In this document: positions 36,042-44,400 of the stretch, piece after piece
How the letters are laid out: the number at the start of each line of letters is the position of its first letter
Position numbering within the stretch: position 1 is the first letter of the stretch
NCBI RefSeq assembly: GCF_013141715.1
Contig: NZ_WHOA01000104.1
Location: 1 to 64,000 of the forward strand
Length of the DNA: 64,000 nt
Source of the DNA: Paenibacillus phytorum
GTDB lineage: Bacteria > Bacillota > Bacilli > Paenibacillales > NBRC-103111
Reading direction: 5' to 3'
The notes under the pieces: model-generated
Database searches by the model: none
Told to the model about the DNA's origin: nothing
What the model saw: only the letters and a program-made list of their open reading frames with translations
Translations under genes and position numbers: made by a program

Positions 36042-38831
36042 TTAATCATTCTCGTTTTGGTATTGAATGACATCATATTCGGCATCAGTAATTGATGTAG
36101 CTAAGTTTACTCCAACCGATAACGGGCTATTGCTGTATTCGCTCACGACGAAAGCTCTGACCTTATAATTAGGATTCGTAGAGGCATCGGCTACATTAAA
36201 GTTAGCGGTAAATGTCCCCGATTGGAAATAATCGGATTCTGCAGCAACAATGCTTACTGGCAATTGACCATTCATCAATTGGAAAATGACGTGCAGATGA
36301 CCATTGGACTGATTTTCCGCAATTCTCACATTGGCAGTAATTCCGTTTGCTATTTCCATTTTAACTGGCGTTATATAGTAGGAATCCTGGCTTCGAATAG
36401 CTGTCATGTAATCTGTATATCTATTATTGAATCCGTCCGCATAAACAATGACTCTGTAATAAACTTCTTGATCTAATACACCTGGAAGAATCGTAAGCTT
36501 GCCCGCACTTATCGTATATTGCTCCGGTGATAAAATTCTCTCTGACCAGTTTGAAGCATTCTCAGATAGAACAACTTTCTGAATTTTGCTTCTCCAAATC
36601 GCATTGTCTTCAAAAGTCAGAACACTAGGAACATCGCTAAAAAATGATCCTTTAAAACGAGGTGCATAATTCGTATCAATATCTCCCGTGATTACCGAGG
36701 TTGTTAGAACATTTCCATATGTCTCTTTAAGAGTATTGCCTGCAATTTTGATTTGCAGGTTTCCTTGAATAATTTGATGGAAATAAACATACAAGGAACC
36801 ATTGCTGATGGTCACCTCATCATCCGGTTGAAGTGGTAAGAAGGTTGCACCCTTATCGGTTGAATATGTGACATACTCCTTTAAATGGGAGCCTGCTGTA
36901 TCAACTGTATTATCTACCAAGTCAGTTTCGTTATTAGAATAAAAATATAACTCTACGGTATGACTTGATATTAAATACGCCTCGCTAAATTCAGGCGGGT
37001 ACATGTTATGTGGCGTTAATTGCTCGGTTGTAATTGGATCCATCAGGGCATTTGAATTAACTGTATCTGCAACTACGCTAACTGCAATATGAATCTCAAT
37101 ATTGTTGTCTACCAACGGTGCTGCAAAGTGGAGCACTACTTTATTGTCAATAAAAGTGACTGTGGTGGATGATTCTATGGATTTCTCCACTCCATGAATT
37201 GATAGTTTAATGGCAGCTTTAAGATCATCCACTGATGCTGTGTTGTTTTTTACATTTTTGTCGAAAAAGAGTGTCCAATCGTGATTTAAATTATCAATGC
37301 TTGAATGTAAATAACGTGGTGGAGCTGTTGTTACTACATCGATAAATTTCGTTACAACTCCTGTGTTCAGAACATTACCTAACTCATCCCTAAGGGCTCC
37401 TGAGTTGATGGCAATTTTGTTATTAGTTCCAGTGAGTGGTGAATTTAGGGTAACTATCATTTTATTATTTAATAATTCAACAGTACCTCCAATATACCTT
37501 AACTGCTGAAAGTAGCCATATTCACTTTTTTCTATATAAATATAATCAGATAATGATTGTATGCACCAATAATAAGGACAGCTTTGTGTAACGTTATTTA
37601 CAAGTGTTTTATCAAATGTCAACGTTACTACTTTATGGTCCTCGCTGACTTCTGAACTTTGGTAGACTGGCGCCGTAATATCACGTGCAACAATGGACTC
37701 CGTCGTTAATTCGCCAGCGACAAGACCAATGCTGCTTCTTAAAGCATTAGCTGCAATTTTAACTTTATAGCTGCCTGGTGCTAACGGTGTGAAGAAATGG
37801 AGGTTGAAGCTGCCGTTTCCTATCCTATTAATGGAAAAAGGTTGCAAGTTTTTATTTACATCAGCCTTATCATTCAAACCTAGCGCTGTATACGCGCCAC
37901 CATCCTTGGAAATCGTAATGGCTGCTTTTAATGCATCATCACTCATATTGTTGACAACACCTTGACTGAAAGTGATACCTAAATCTGAGTTATAATTATA
38001 CAAATAGTGATTGGAATAAGTGATGACTTCTGTGTTCAAATCTGCATACATGGTATCGTTCACATTGCTGTTGGCACCCTTCACAGCACCAGTTAATACT
38101 TGAATCGACTTGTATCCGCTTAGTGGGGCAGCGAAGGCAATAACCATTTGGTTCCCGCTTACGGAGATGGTGTCGTCATTGCTCAAACGAATGAAATCTG
38201 AATCATCGTACATGGTTTTGATTTTAACAAAATCGTATAGATCCACATTATACGTTACCGACGTTACCGAATATGTTGCTGTTTGTACCGTAGTGTCAAG
38301 TGTCAACGTTACATTTTTCAGATCACCGCTGATAGCCGTGCTTACAATATTAGGAACGGTTAGATCCTGGGCCGCAGTCGATCCGCTGACTTGGTCGGAA
38401 GTTACTGTATAATTGGAATCCAGACTGCCTACTAAAGCACCCGCTTTGACGCGGATCTGATTGGAATCACCTAGTAAAGATGAGTAAAAGCTAACAATGA
38501 CAGCCCCTGTGTCAGAGATCCACGCATCGCCGCCATAGTTAGTAATACTATTAAACGCGCCATCATTTGATCCTTTTACCTCAATCAGTGACCTCCAATC
38601 ATCAACCTCTTGAGATCCTTCCACTGGCACATTGAATGTTAATGTCACATCGTGGTTGGCATTGCTGATGATCACGTTCTCCAGTGTAATGTCTGAACCC
38701 GTAATTGCAGCTGCTTGCGCTGTTGTTGAAAGGCTTGTGCTAAGCGGCATAATGACTACCGTCAAAGCTAATAGAAAAGATAAAAGTCTTCCCGTAACTT
38801 GTTTTCTCAATCCCTTGCTTTGCTTAAACAT
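36042..38831 (-). CDS. Large exported Ig-like repeat protein with HID-like C-terminal domain
   Basis: The product has 929 residues. The signal peptide (KQVTGRLLSFLLALTVV... cut after TTAQAA) is followed by at least five SwmB/Ig-like modules of ~120 residues, each with a 'VTLTFD' strand and an 'I-x-V/I-x-x-G-A-L' turn (IRVKAGALVGS, IQVLTGAVKGA, VKIAANALRSS, IAINSGALRDE, IKIAGNTLKET). Near residue 755 a segment resembles the Shr-like heme-interacting (HID/DUF1533) domain: IWRSKIQKVVLSENASNW, YTISAGKLTILPGVL and YYRVIVYADGF. The module containing CPYYWC may form a disulfide. There is no SLH or LPxTG motif, so it may be released or held by the downstream SLH protein. Confidence 0.85.
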   Translation of the reverse strand: MFKQSKGLRKQVTGRLLSFLLALTVVIMPLSTSLSTTAQAAAITGSDITLENVIISNANHDVTLTFNVPVEGSQEVDDWRSLIEVKGSNDGAFNSITNYGGDAWISDTGAVIVSFYSSLLGDSNQIRVKAGALVGSLDSNYTVTSDQVSGSTAAQDLTVPNIVSTAISGDLKNVTLTLDTTVQTATYSVTSVTYNVDLYDFVKIKTMYDDSDFIRLSNDDTISVSGNQMVIAFAAPLSGYKSIQVLTGAVKGANSNVNDTMYADLNTEVITYSNHYLYNYNSDLGITFSQGVVNNMSDDALKAAITISKDGGAYTALGLNDKADVNKNLQPFSINRIGNGSFNLHFFTPLAPGSYKVKIAANALRSSIGLVAGELTTESIVARDITAPVYQSSEVSEDHKVVTLTFDKTLVNNVTQSCPYYWCIQSLSDYIYIEKSEYGYFQQLRYIGGTVELLNNKMIVTLNSPLTGTNNKIAINSGALRDELGNVLNTGVVTKFIDVVTTAPPRYLHSSIDNLNHDWTLFFDKNVKNNTASVDDLKAAIKLSIHGVEKSIESSTTVTFIDNKVVLHFAAPLVDNNIEIHIAVSVVADTVNSNALMDPITTEQLTPHNMYPPEFSEAYLISSHTVELYFYSNNETDLVDNTVDTAGSHLKEYVTYSTDKGATFLPLQPDDEVTISNGSLYVYFHQIIQGNLQIKIAGNTLKETYGNVLTTSVITGDIDTNYAPRFKGSFFSDVPSVLTFEDNAIWRSKIQKVVLSENASNWSERILSPEQYTISAGKLTILPGVLDQEVYYRVIVYADGFNNRYTDYMTAIRSQDSYYITPVKMEIANGITANVRIAENQSNGHLHVIFQLMNGQLPVSIVAAESDYFQSGTFTANFNVADASTNPNYKVRAFVVSEYSNSPLSVGVNLATSITDAEYDVIQYQNEND

Positions 38832-38947
38832 GGAACAACCTCATTCCTATCAATTTTTTTTCATATTCCATTTCTTCTGCCAATTATAGACTTTGTACCT
38901 AAAAATGAGATGTAACTAAAGTTATAACTCTTAAAATAATGTCGAAA

Positions 38948-38974
38948 AACCCATAAACATGTCGTCTATGGGTT
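38948..38974 (-). terminator. Terminator of the LuxR-type regulator gene
   Basis: AACCCATA/TATGGGTT followed on the minus strand by TTTTT. Confidence 0.82.
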
Positions 38975-39016
38975 CTTTAACTTATATTTGATTGTATAGT
39001 GAACCCCATGAAAATA

Positions 39017-39610
39017 TTAGGGCAGGATCTTCAGCTCTCTTAGCCTTACAACAGCTTGTACCCGCCGTGTAATACCAAGCTTGCCGTATGAGCGATTCAC
39101 ATGGCCTTTGACTGTTCCTTCTGTTAATCCAAACCGATCGGCAATCTCTTTATTGGATAACCCCTCTGCGATTGCTAATACAATATCTGTTTCCCGTTTT
39201 GTCAGTGGATCCACAAGGGGTGGCGAAGTCTTCTCGAGATCAATTTCCGGAGCCCTTTCGGAAAGTGCTCTTTGAACCGTTTCTCGAAGTCTTTCTTGAG
39301 AAAGGGGCTTGACGATGTAATCATAGGCATAAACGTCGAATGCAGGCAGAGCATATTCCTTGTGCGATGTAACAAATACCAGCTTCATTTGCCAACCGTT
39401 CACTCTTAACCGTTTCGCAAAATCAAGACCGCTTTCCCTTGGCATACCAATATCCATAAATACCAAGTCTGCTTGATTGTTCATCAAAAAAGTAAATGCC
39501 GTTGTCGTCTCCTGGAAACTTCCTACGATTTCGACTTCAGCGATCTTGGCAAGCAAATGTTTCATTATCAAGTGAATTGCCTTTTCATCATCAATAATAA
39601 CGACTTTCAT
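39017..39610 (-). CDS. Orphan NarL/LuxR-type response regulator
   Basis: The product has 197 residues. The receiver has KVVIIDDEKA, the phospho-acceptor in LVFMDIGMPRESG and DYIVKPL. The C-terminus is a GerE/LuxR HTH (TKRETDIVLAIAEGLSNKEIADRFGLTEGTVKGHVN, quoted here in part: LSNKEIADRFGLTEGTVKGH). No kinase gene is adjacent. It stands directly upstream of the two surface-protein genes, and a lone kinase lies just downstream of them; a split two-component pair is possible. Confidence 0.92.
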   Translation of the reverse strand: MKVVIIDDEKAIHLIMKHLLAKIAEVEIVGSFQETTTAFTFLMNNQADLVFMDIGMPRESGLDFAKRLRVNGWQMKLVFVTSHKEYALPAFDVYAYDYIVKPLSQERLRETVQRALSERAPEIDLEKTSPPLVDPLTKRETDIVLAIAEGLSNKEIADRFGLTEGTVKGHVNRSYGKLGITRRVQAVVRLRELKILP

Positions 39611-39892
39611 CCCGTACTCCCCTCTTAACTTGTGTCCGATAGAGTATAAAAAATACTCCCTCCATTATCCTTAAACTTAATAGCCTTAGGAAGTAATTTC
39701 CAGAAAATAAAAGGTTTATTCGACGTACAAAAAGAAATCTCTCCTTTTTGTTTGATGGTTGCTCAACACTTCCATTTTACCAAGGTTTGGTTTCTTTTAT
39801 TGATAATTCTTTTGAAAAAGAGGCACCGCTACAAGATGGCTATCTTCAGCGTCAGTTCTTTCGTTGGAATAACTTGAATATTTTTCTAAATG
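39611..39892. other. Decayed sequence upstream of the deletion scar
   Basis: No intact gene. A plus-strand stretch of ~70 codons without a start (ends EAPLQDGYLQRQFFRWNN...) reads like coding DNA and may be the tail of a lost gene, but I do not recognise it. Confidence 0.35.
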
Positions 39893-39911
39893 TGATATCA
39901 TCGTGATATCA
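39893..39911. promoter_or_regulatory. Tandem TGATATCA palindromes
   Basis: TGATATCA at 39893-39900 and 39904-39911, 11 bp apart (one helical turn), within an AT-rich promoter-like stretch. This looks like an operator for a small dimeric repressor. The downstream gene is now only a fragment. Confidence 0.4.
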
Positions 39912-39947
39912 TAAAATTGTAACGCGGGTTGGCTGTTATCCAGACGA

Positions 39948-40202
39948 TTGGACGTTAGCCTGGATGAAGCCTTGCGCGATTTGGTATTTAAACCTCTTGG
40001 AATGACCGATAGTGCTGTACAACTCCCGGAGGTCCAAAGTAATCATCTGCTTCCCGTCTTCAATGCAAAAAGGAAACCTGTGCCGCAATGGGATTTTAGG
40101 GATACGATGGCTGGAGCTGGGGCCGTTTGTTCGACTGTTTCGGATATGCTTCATTACATGGACGCTCATTTGAGTGACGCCGATCACTCCCTGTATGCCG
40201 CA
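39948..40202 (+). pseudogene. Serine hydrolase (beta-lactamase class C family) fragment
   Basis: The frame encodes only ~85 residues from the middle of a beta-lactamase-like serine hydrolase: LRDLVFKPLGMTDSAV, then GAGAVCSTVSDMLHYMDAHL. The catalytic SxxK part and the C-terminus are absent. The homologous reading stops at 40202, exactly where the oppositely oriented ABC ATPase fragment begins. It is a remnant left by a deletion or rearrangement. Confidence 0.8.
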
Positions 40203-40325
40203 TTTCCCAGCACCATTCGGACCTAACAATCCCAAAACGCCTGTTTGGATCTGCAAGGATAAGTCTCGAAGCCCGTAAAAATCCCCCTTATATTTCTTGC
40301 TTACACTTTCGATAATTAATTCCAT
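40203..40325 (-). pseudogene. ABC transporter ATPase N-terminal fragment
   Basis: From an ATG at 40325 with a perfect SD (AGGAGG) 41 residues match the start of an ABC-2-type ATPase: MELIIESVSKKYKG, GLRDLSLQIQTG and GLLGPNGAGK. The reading departs directly after the Walker A lysine, before the Ser/Thr. The frame then runs antisense through the serine-hydrolase fragment to 39936, giving a chimeric 159-codon frame with no function expected. Confidence 0.8.
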
Positions 40326-40542
40326 ATATTCCTCCTGCTTACATGTTGTTTCAACTTTGGGCGTCATAGCTTCCAATGTTATCCACCATAAGCCTACTTT
40401 AACTAAAAAACACACTCTCCATAACTGGCTGAGGTTTAGTTTATTACTGGACTTTGGTCTTGGAGAGGAATAGAGGGTTACATGTGATAGAGAAAAACCG
40501 CTAGGGAAGATCCCTGACGGTCCCTAACTTCATATAAACAAA

Positions 40543-40583
40543 AAACAAGACCTTTTCCCATATTAATGGAGCTGGTCTTGTTT
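40543..40583 (-). terminator. Terminator of the sugar ABC operon
   Basis: AAACAAGACC/GGTCTTGTTT, 10-bp stem followed by TTTTTG on the minus strand. Confidence 0.88.
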
Positions 40584-40624
40584 CGCATAAAACAGGCCTG
40601 TAAATCTCTGAGGCTTGCATTGTT

Positions 40625-41515
40625 CTATTCCTTAACCGATCCAAGCGTGATCCCGTGAATAAAGAATCTTTGCAGGAAAGGATATACGACCAGAATCGGA
40701 AGCATGGCAATAAAGATCTTTGCCGCATTCAAGGTTTGGTTGGAAATTTCACTCAAGCGTTTCAACGTCTCCGGATCATTGTTCATTTGACTCGGATCCA
40801 TCTGGACAACCATTTGCCGAATATAGGTCTGCAGTGGATAATTGTCTGGCTTTGTCATAAAGACTAACCCACTGAAAAACTCATTCCAATGCCCAACAAT
40901 ACTGAACAGCGTAATCGTCGCAAGGACTGGTACGGAAAGCGGTAGGAACAGCTTAAACAGGGTGTACCAGGGTCCCGCTCCATCCACCAAAGCAGCTTCC
41001 TCCAACTCTTTGGGTAAGCTGCGGAAGAAATTTATGACCAGGATCACGTTGAACATCGGTACTCCGCCTGACAGCACCAATACCCAAATATTGTCGATCA
41101 GTCCGTACGCCTTCACGGTTTGATAGAGTGGAATTAGTCCTCCGTTAAACAGCATTGTAAACACTAACACCCACATGAGGATATTTCTCAAGCGAAAATC
41201 TTTCGTACTCTTGGATAACGGGTAAGCCATAAGCACTGTGACGATGAAGCTGAGTGATGCCCCCAGAACGACACGCTGAATGGACACCCAAAAGGATTGA
41301 AAAAATGCGCTGTCTCGCATAATTTGTTGATAGGAAACCACATTTAACCCAATCGGCCATAATCGGACGATACCGGCGGCTGCCGCCGATTTTTCGCTTA
41401 GTGAGACCATCAGCGTATACCAGAGGGGAAGAACACATAAAAGCGCAATGGCTGCCAATAAGATGATCAGGATGACATCGAATATTTTGGAGGCAGTTGT
41501 CGTTTCATTAACCAT
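40625..41515 (-). CDS. Carbohydrate ABC permease, LplC/YtcP-like
   Basis: The product has 296 residues with six membrane segments and the EAA loop ELEEAALVDGAGPWYTLFKLFLPL. The C-terminus ends LQRFFIHGITLGSVKE, which is diagnostic for this Paenibacillus/Bacillus sugar permease group. It is the last gene of the binding protein-permease-permease operon and pairs with the LplB-like permease encoded 16 bp upstream. No ATPase is encoded; such systems share a general MsmX-type ATPase. Confidence 0.95.
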   Translation of the reverse strand: MVNETTTASKIFDVILIILLAAIALLCVLPLWYTLMVSLSEKSAAAAGIVRLWPIGLNVVSYQQIMRDSAFFQSFWVSIQRVVLGASLSFIVTVLMAYPLSKSTKDFRLRNILMWVLVFTMLFNGGLIPLYQTVKAYGLIDNIWVLVLSGGVPMFNVILVINFFRSLPKELEEAALVDGAGPWYTLFKLFLPLSVPVLATITLFSIVGHWNEFFSGLVFMTKPDNYPLQTYIRQMVVQMDPSQMNNDPETLKRLSEISNQTLNAAKIFIAMLPILVVYPFLQRFFIHGITLGSVKE

Positions 41516-41531
41516 GTCAACTCTCCTTTGT

Positions 41532-42485
41532 TTAGAAAATCCGGTAATTTGTGAATCGATTGGCGAGATAATAGGACACGATGATCAGGATAAAGCCCAC
41601 CACCGATTTTAGCAGCCCTACGGAAGTAGCCAATCCATACTGCAAATTCAGCAGACCTTCGCGATATACCCAGGTATCGATAATGTCCCCGGTGGAATAA
41701 ACGAGCGGATTATACAAGTTAAAGATCTGATCGAACCCGGCATTCAGGACGCTGCCAAGACTTAGGATGAGAAGCAGAAAAACGGTTGGCCCGATGCCCG
41801 GAAGCGTAACGTGCTTGAGACGCTGCCAACGGTTCGCTCCGTCCAGTGCCGCCGCCTCATACAAGGAAGGATTGATGCCCGTCAAGGCTGCCAAATAAAT
41901 AATCGTATTAAAACCAAATTCCTTCCATACATCACTGCCTACTACAAGAAACGGAAACAACGCCGGTTTACCCATAAATAGAATCGGTTCAACACCGAAT
42001 ATAGACAGCATGTTGTTAATTGGCCCCGTATAGGAGAAGACATCGATAATGATGCCACTTAAAATAACCCACGACAGAAAATGAGGCAAATAAACCAGTG
42101 TCTGTATCCACCTTTTGAAAATGGCGAGACGCAGTTCATGAAGCAGAAGGGCAAATGCAACCGGTACGATGAGATTCGCGACAATCTTCATCACTGCGAT
42201 TAAGATGGTATTAAAAAAGATAATCTTGCTATCGCTTAGCGTGAACATATATTTGAAATTTTCCAAGCCGATCCACTCGGAGCCGAGCACACCACGGACA
42301 GGCTGATAATCTTGAAATGCGATAAGAATTCCGAAGATCGGAACGATGCTGAACATGACCAACCAGATATAGCCCGGAAGAAGCATAAGATAATAATGTT
42401 TGGCAATTCCCTTGTTTTTCACACTGCTTTCACTCCTTATTCCTGATTGGTAAAGGCGCCGAACCAATGCTCCGGCGCCCTTCAT
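41532..42485 (-). CDS. Carbohydrate ABC permease, LplB/YteP-like
   Basis: The product has 317 residues with six membrane segments. The start has the typical HYYLMLLPGYIWLVMFSIVP segment, and the EAA loop is YEAAALDGANRWQRLKHVTLPG. The C-terminus ends YYLANRFTNYRIF as in YteP. It forms the pore with the LplC-like permease. Confidence 0.95.
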   Translation of the reverse strand: MKGAGALVRRLYQSGIRSESSVKNKGIAKHYYLMLLPGYIWLVMFSIVPIFGILIAFQDYQPVRGVLGSEWIGLENFKYMFTLSDSKIIFFNTILIAVMKIVANLIVPVAFALLLHELRLAIFKRWIQTLVYLPHFLSWVILSGIIIDVFSYTGPINNMLSIFGVEPILFMGKPALFPFLVVGSDVWKEFGFNTIIYLAALTGINPSLYEAAALDGANRWQRLKHVTLPGIGPTVFLLLILSLGSVLNAGFDQIFNLYNPLVYSTGDIIDTWVYREGLLNLQYGLATSVGLLKSVVGFILIIVSYYLANRFTNYRIF

Positions 42486-42498
42486 TTGAAATAGGATC

Positions 42499-44151
42499 CT
42501 ATTTTACCGTCTCTGCTACTTCAGACGTCACTTGATCGCCGCCTTGCTTCTTCCAATCCTGGACGAATTGATCGAAGGAATCGATCGGTGCGGCACCCAT
42601 AATAATTTTCAAGAATGCCTCTTTTTCCATTTTTATTAAGTTGGTCCACTTGCTTTCCATCGTTTTTGTACGTGTGTAGGACAAACTATTGATTTTGTTC
42701 ACGTTCGGATCGAAATGGGCTTTTGCGCCGACAAGCAGGGAATAGGCCCGCATAAAATCTTTGTCATCCTTATTCCAATACTTGATATCTAAGTTATCAT
42801 AGGGCTGCAATTTAGAACTTTTAATGGTTTTCAAAGTATTATTCAATAACTTATATTCCGCGCTGTCTGTATAGTCTTCGGGCTTCTTGGTCCCTGCCAG
42901 CACCTCTTTTGCAGCTTTCATTTCATACCCAATTTCATCGAGCGGAGCAAAGAAGTTACGGGCCAGCATGAATTCATTCCCGTATTTCGACTCGTCTCTA
43001 AGGTAAAAATTATTCATCTTAATAGGAGCTTCCGGATGCGCATAACCTTTACGTACAACAAGGAATGTGTTCGTAGGATTAGTTCTCATGACGTTATACT
43101 TGCCCTTCGCATCTAGCGGCACCGCATAAGCCTGCCAGTTCGCTTGCGGATCGTTCTTCCAGGCACTCGGCAGTGGCCAATATCCCCCATAGAACCCGCA
43201 GAAAAACAGGCCAGCTTTTCCGTTAATCACGACTTCTTCTGGCGCCTTTCGGATGCCTATTTCCTTATCTATTAGACCTTTGGCATACATATCACGCAGC
43301 TTGGCAAGCGCTGTTTTTGTCTCCGGCATGGTGGATCCGTACACCGGCTTTCCGTCAGTGCCCTTTACCCAATATCCCGGATACGCGTTATAGGCTGAAA
43401 AAATCGCAGAAACATCAAAATTAGGGGGACCTTGGATAAAATCGTTGAACAATCCAGTGCCTGCGGCGAGACCGATAGTGTCCGCTTTGCCGTTTCCGTC
43501 AGGGTCCTGTTCCACGAAAGCTTTCGCTACTTTTTCCAGATCTTCTATCGTTTTCGGAGGTTGCAGACCAAGCTTATCCAGCCAGTCCTTACGGATCCAC
43601 AGCCAGCTAAAGTCTTCCGCAGTTACAGATGGAACAGCCATCATCTTCCCACCAAAGGTTACTTGGCTCTTCGCAAGCCCATCCGTGCTGTCAATGATCT
43701 TCTTCACGGCAGGAGACGCATATTTATTGTACACATCTGTTAAATCCTCAAGTTCTCCAGCCTTCACCATTTGATTCAGCTGCACTTGGCTGACAACCAT
43801 CGCATCCGGCAAATCGTTGCTAGCGATAGCCAGATTCATTTTCTGATCAAAATTCTCTTTAGCAACCTGCCATGCGATTTTAATATCGATATTTAAGTTG
43901 TCTTTAATGGCCGTTTTCCAAACGTTGTTATCAGGAGTTTCCCCTTTGCTCGATTTAAAATTCGGGTCCACACTGTATGCGATATTGAGCGTGACAGGTT
44001 CCGCACTTTTTCCAAAAGGATCTGCAGCGACTGCTGATTGAGAACTTGCATCCGGCTTAGTTGTTGTACTTGGTGTACTGGATTTGCTAGAACAGGCAGT
44101 TGCAGAAACCATTGCTGCAGCAAGTAATGCCATGGTCATTTTTTTTGACAT
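42499..44151 (-). CDS. Sugar-binding lipoprotein, LplA-like
   Basis: The product has 550 residues, the large Paenibacillus type of extracellular solute-binding protein. The lipobox is SATAC (Cys ~20), followed by a Ser/Thr/Lys-rich linker. The fold is SBP family 1, with VDPNFKSSKGETPDNNVWK and YPGYWVKGTDGKPVYG as recognisable parts. It captures an oligosaccharide for the two permeases. No glycoside hydrolase is encoded nearby, so the sugar cannot be inferred. It is first in its operon, downstream of the YesN-like regulator gene, which should induce it. Confidence 0.93.
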   Translation of the reverse strand: MSKKMTMALLAAAMVSATACSSKSSTPSTTTKPDASSQSAVAADPFGKSAEPVTLNIAYSVDPNFKSSKGETPDNNVWKTAIKDNLNIDIKIAWQVAKENFDQKMNLAIASNDLPDAMVVSQVQLNQMVKAGELEDLTDVYNKYASPAVKKIIDSTDGLAKSQVTFGGKMMAVPSVTAEDFSWLWIRKDWLDKLGLQPPKTIEDLEKVAKAFVEQDPDGNGKADTIGLAAGTGLFNDFIQGPPNFDVSAIFSAYNAYPGYWVKGTDGKPVYGSTMPETKTALAKLRDMYAKGLIDKEIGIRKAPEEVVINGKAGLFFCGFYGGYWPLPSAWKNDPQANWQAYAVPLDAKGKYNVMRTNPTNTFLVVRKGYAHPEAPIKMNNFYLRDESKYGNEFMLARNFFAPLDEIGYEMKAAKEVLAGTKKPEDYTDSAEYKLLNNTLKTIKSSKLQPYDNLDIKYWNKDDKDFMRAYSLLVGAKAHFDPNVNKINSLSYTRTKTMESKWTNLIKMEKEAFLKIIMGAAPIDSFDQFVQDWKKQGGDQVTSEVAETVK

Positions 44152-44345
44152 TTTGTCCCCTTCTTTCGTTTCTTTATCGCTTCGATTTCAGTATAAACGA
44201 TAAAGACGATTCTCTGAGATAGGTATCAAGCGCATGTTCAGGTAGAGAAATGTATGCAATTTATACTAACATAAAGTTATAGTGAGAAGCTTTTGCGACA
44301 TCTATCCCCCTGTCTATCGCACATTTATCTACCTGTACACACAGA

Positions 44346-44380
44346 AAAGGCGCCCCACGGTGTGCAGACGCCTTCTTTTT
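44346..44380. terminator. Hairpin after the YesN-like gene
   Basis: AAGGCG/CGCCTT with inner CAC/GTG; on the minus strand TTTTC follows, on the plus strand CTTTTT. It separates the two-component genes from the transporter operon. Confidence 0.7.
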
Positions 44381-44400
44381 ACGATTCCACCGATCTCTGC

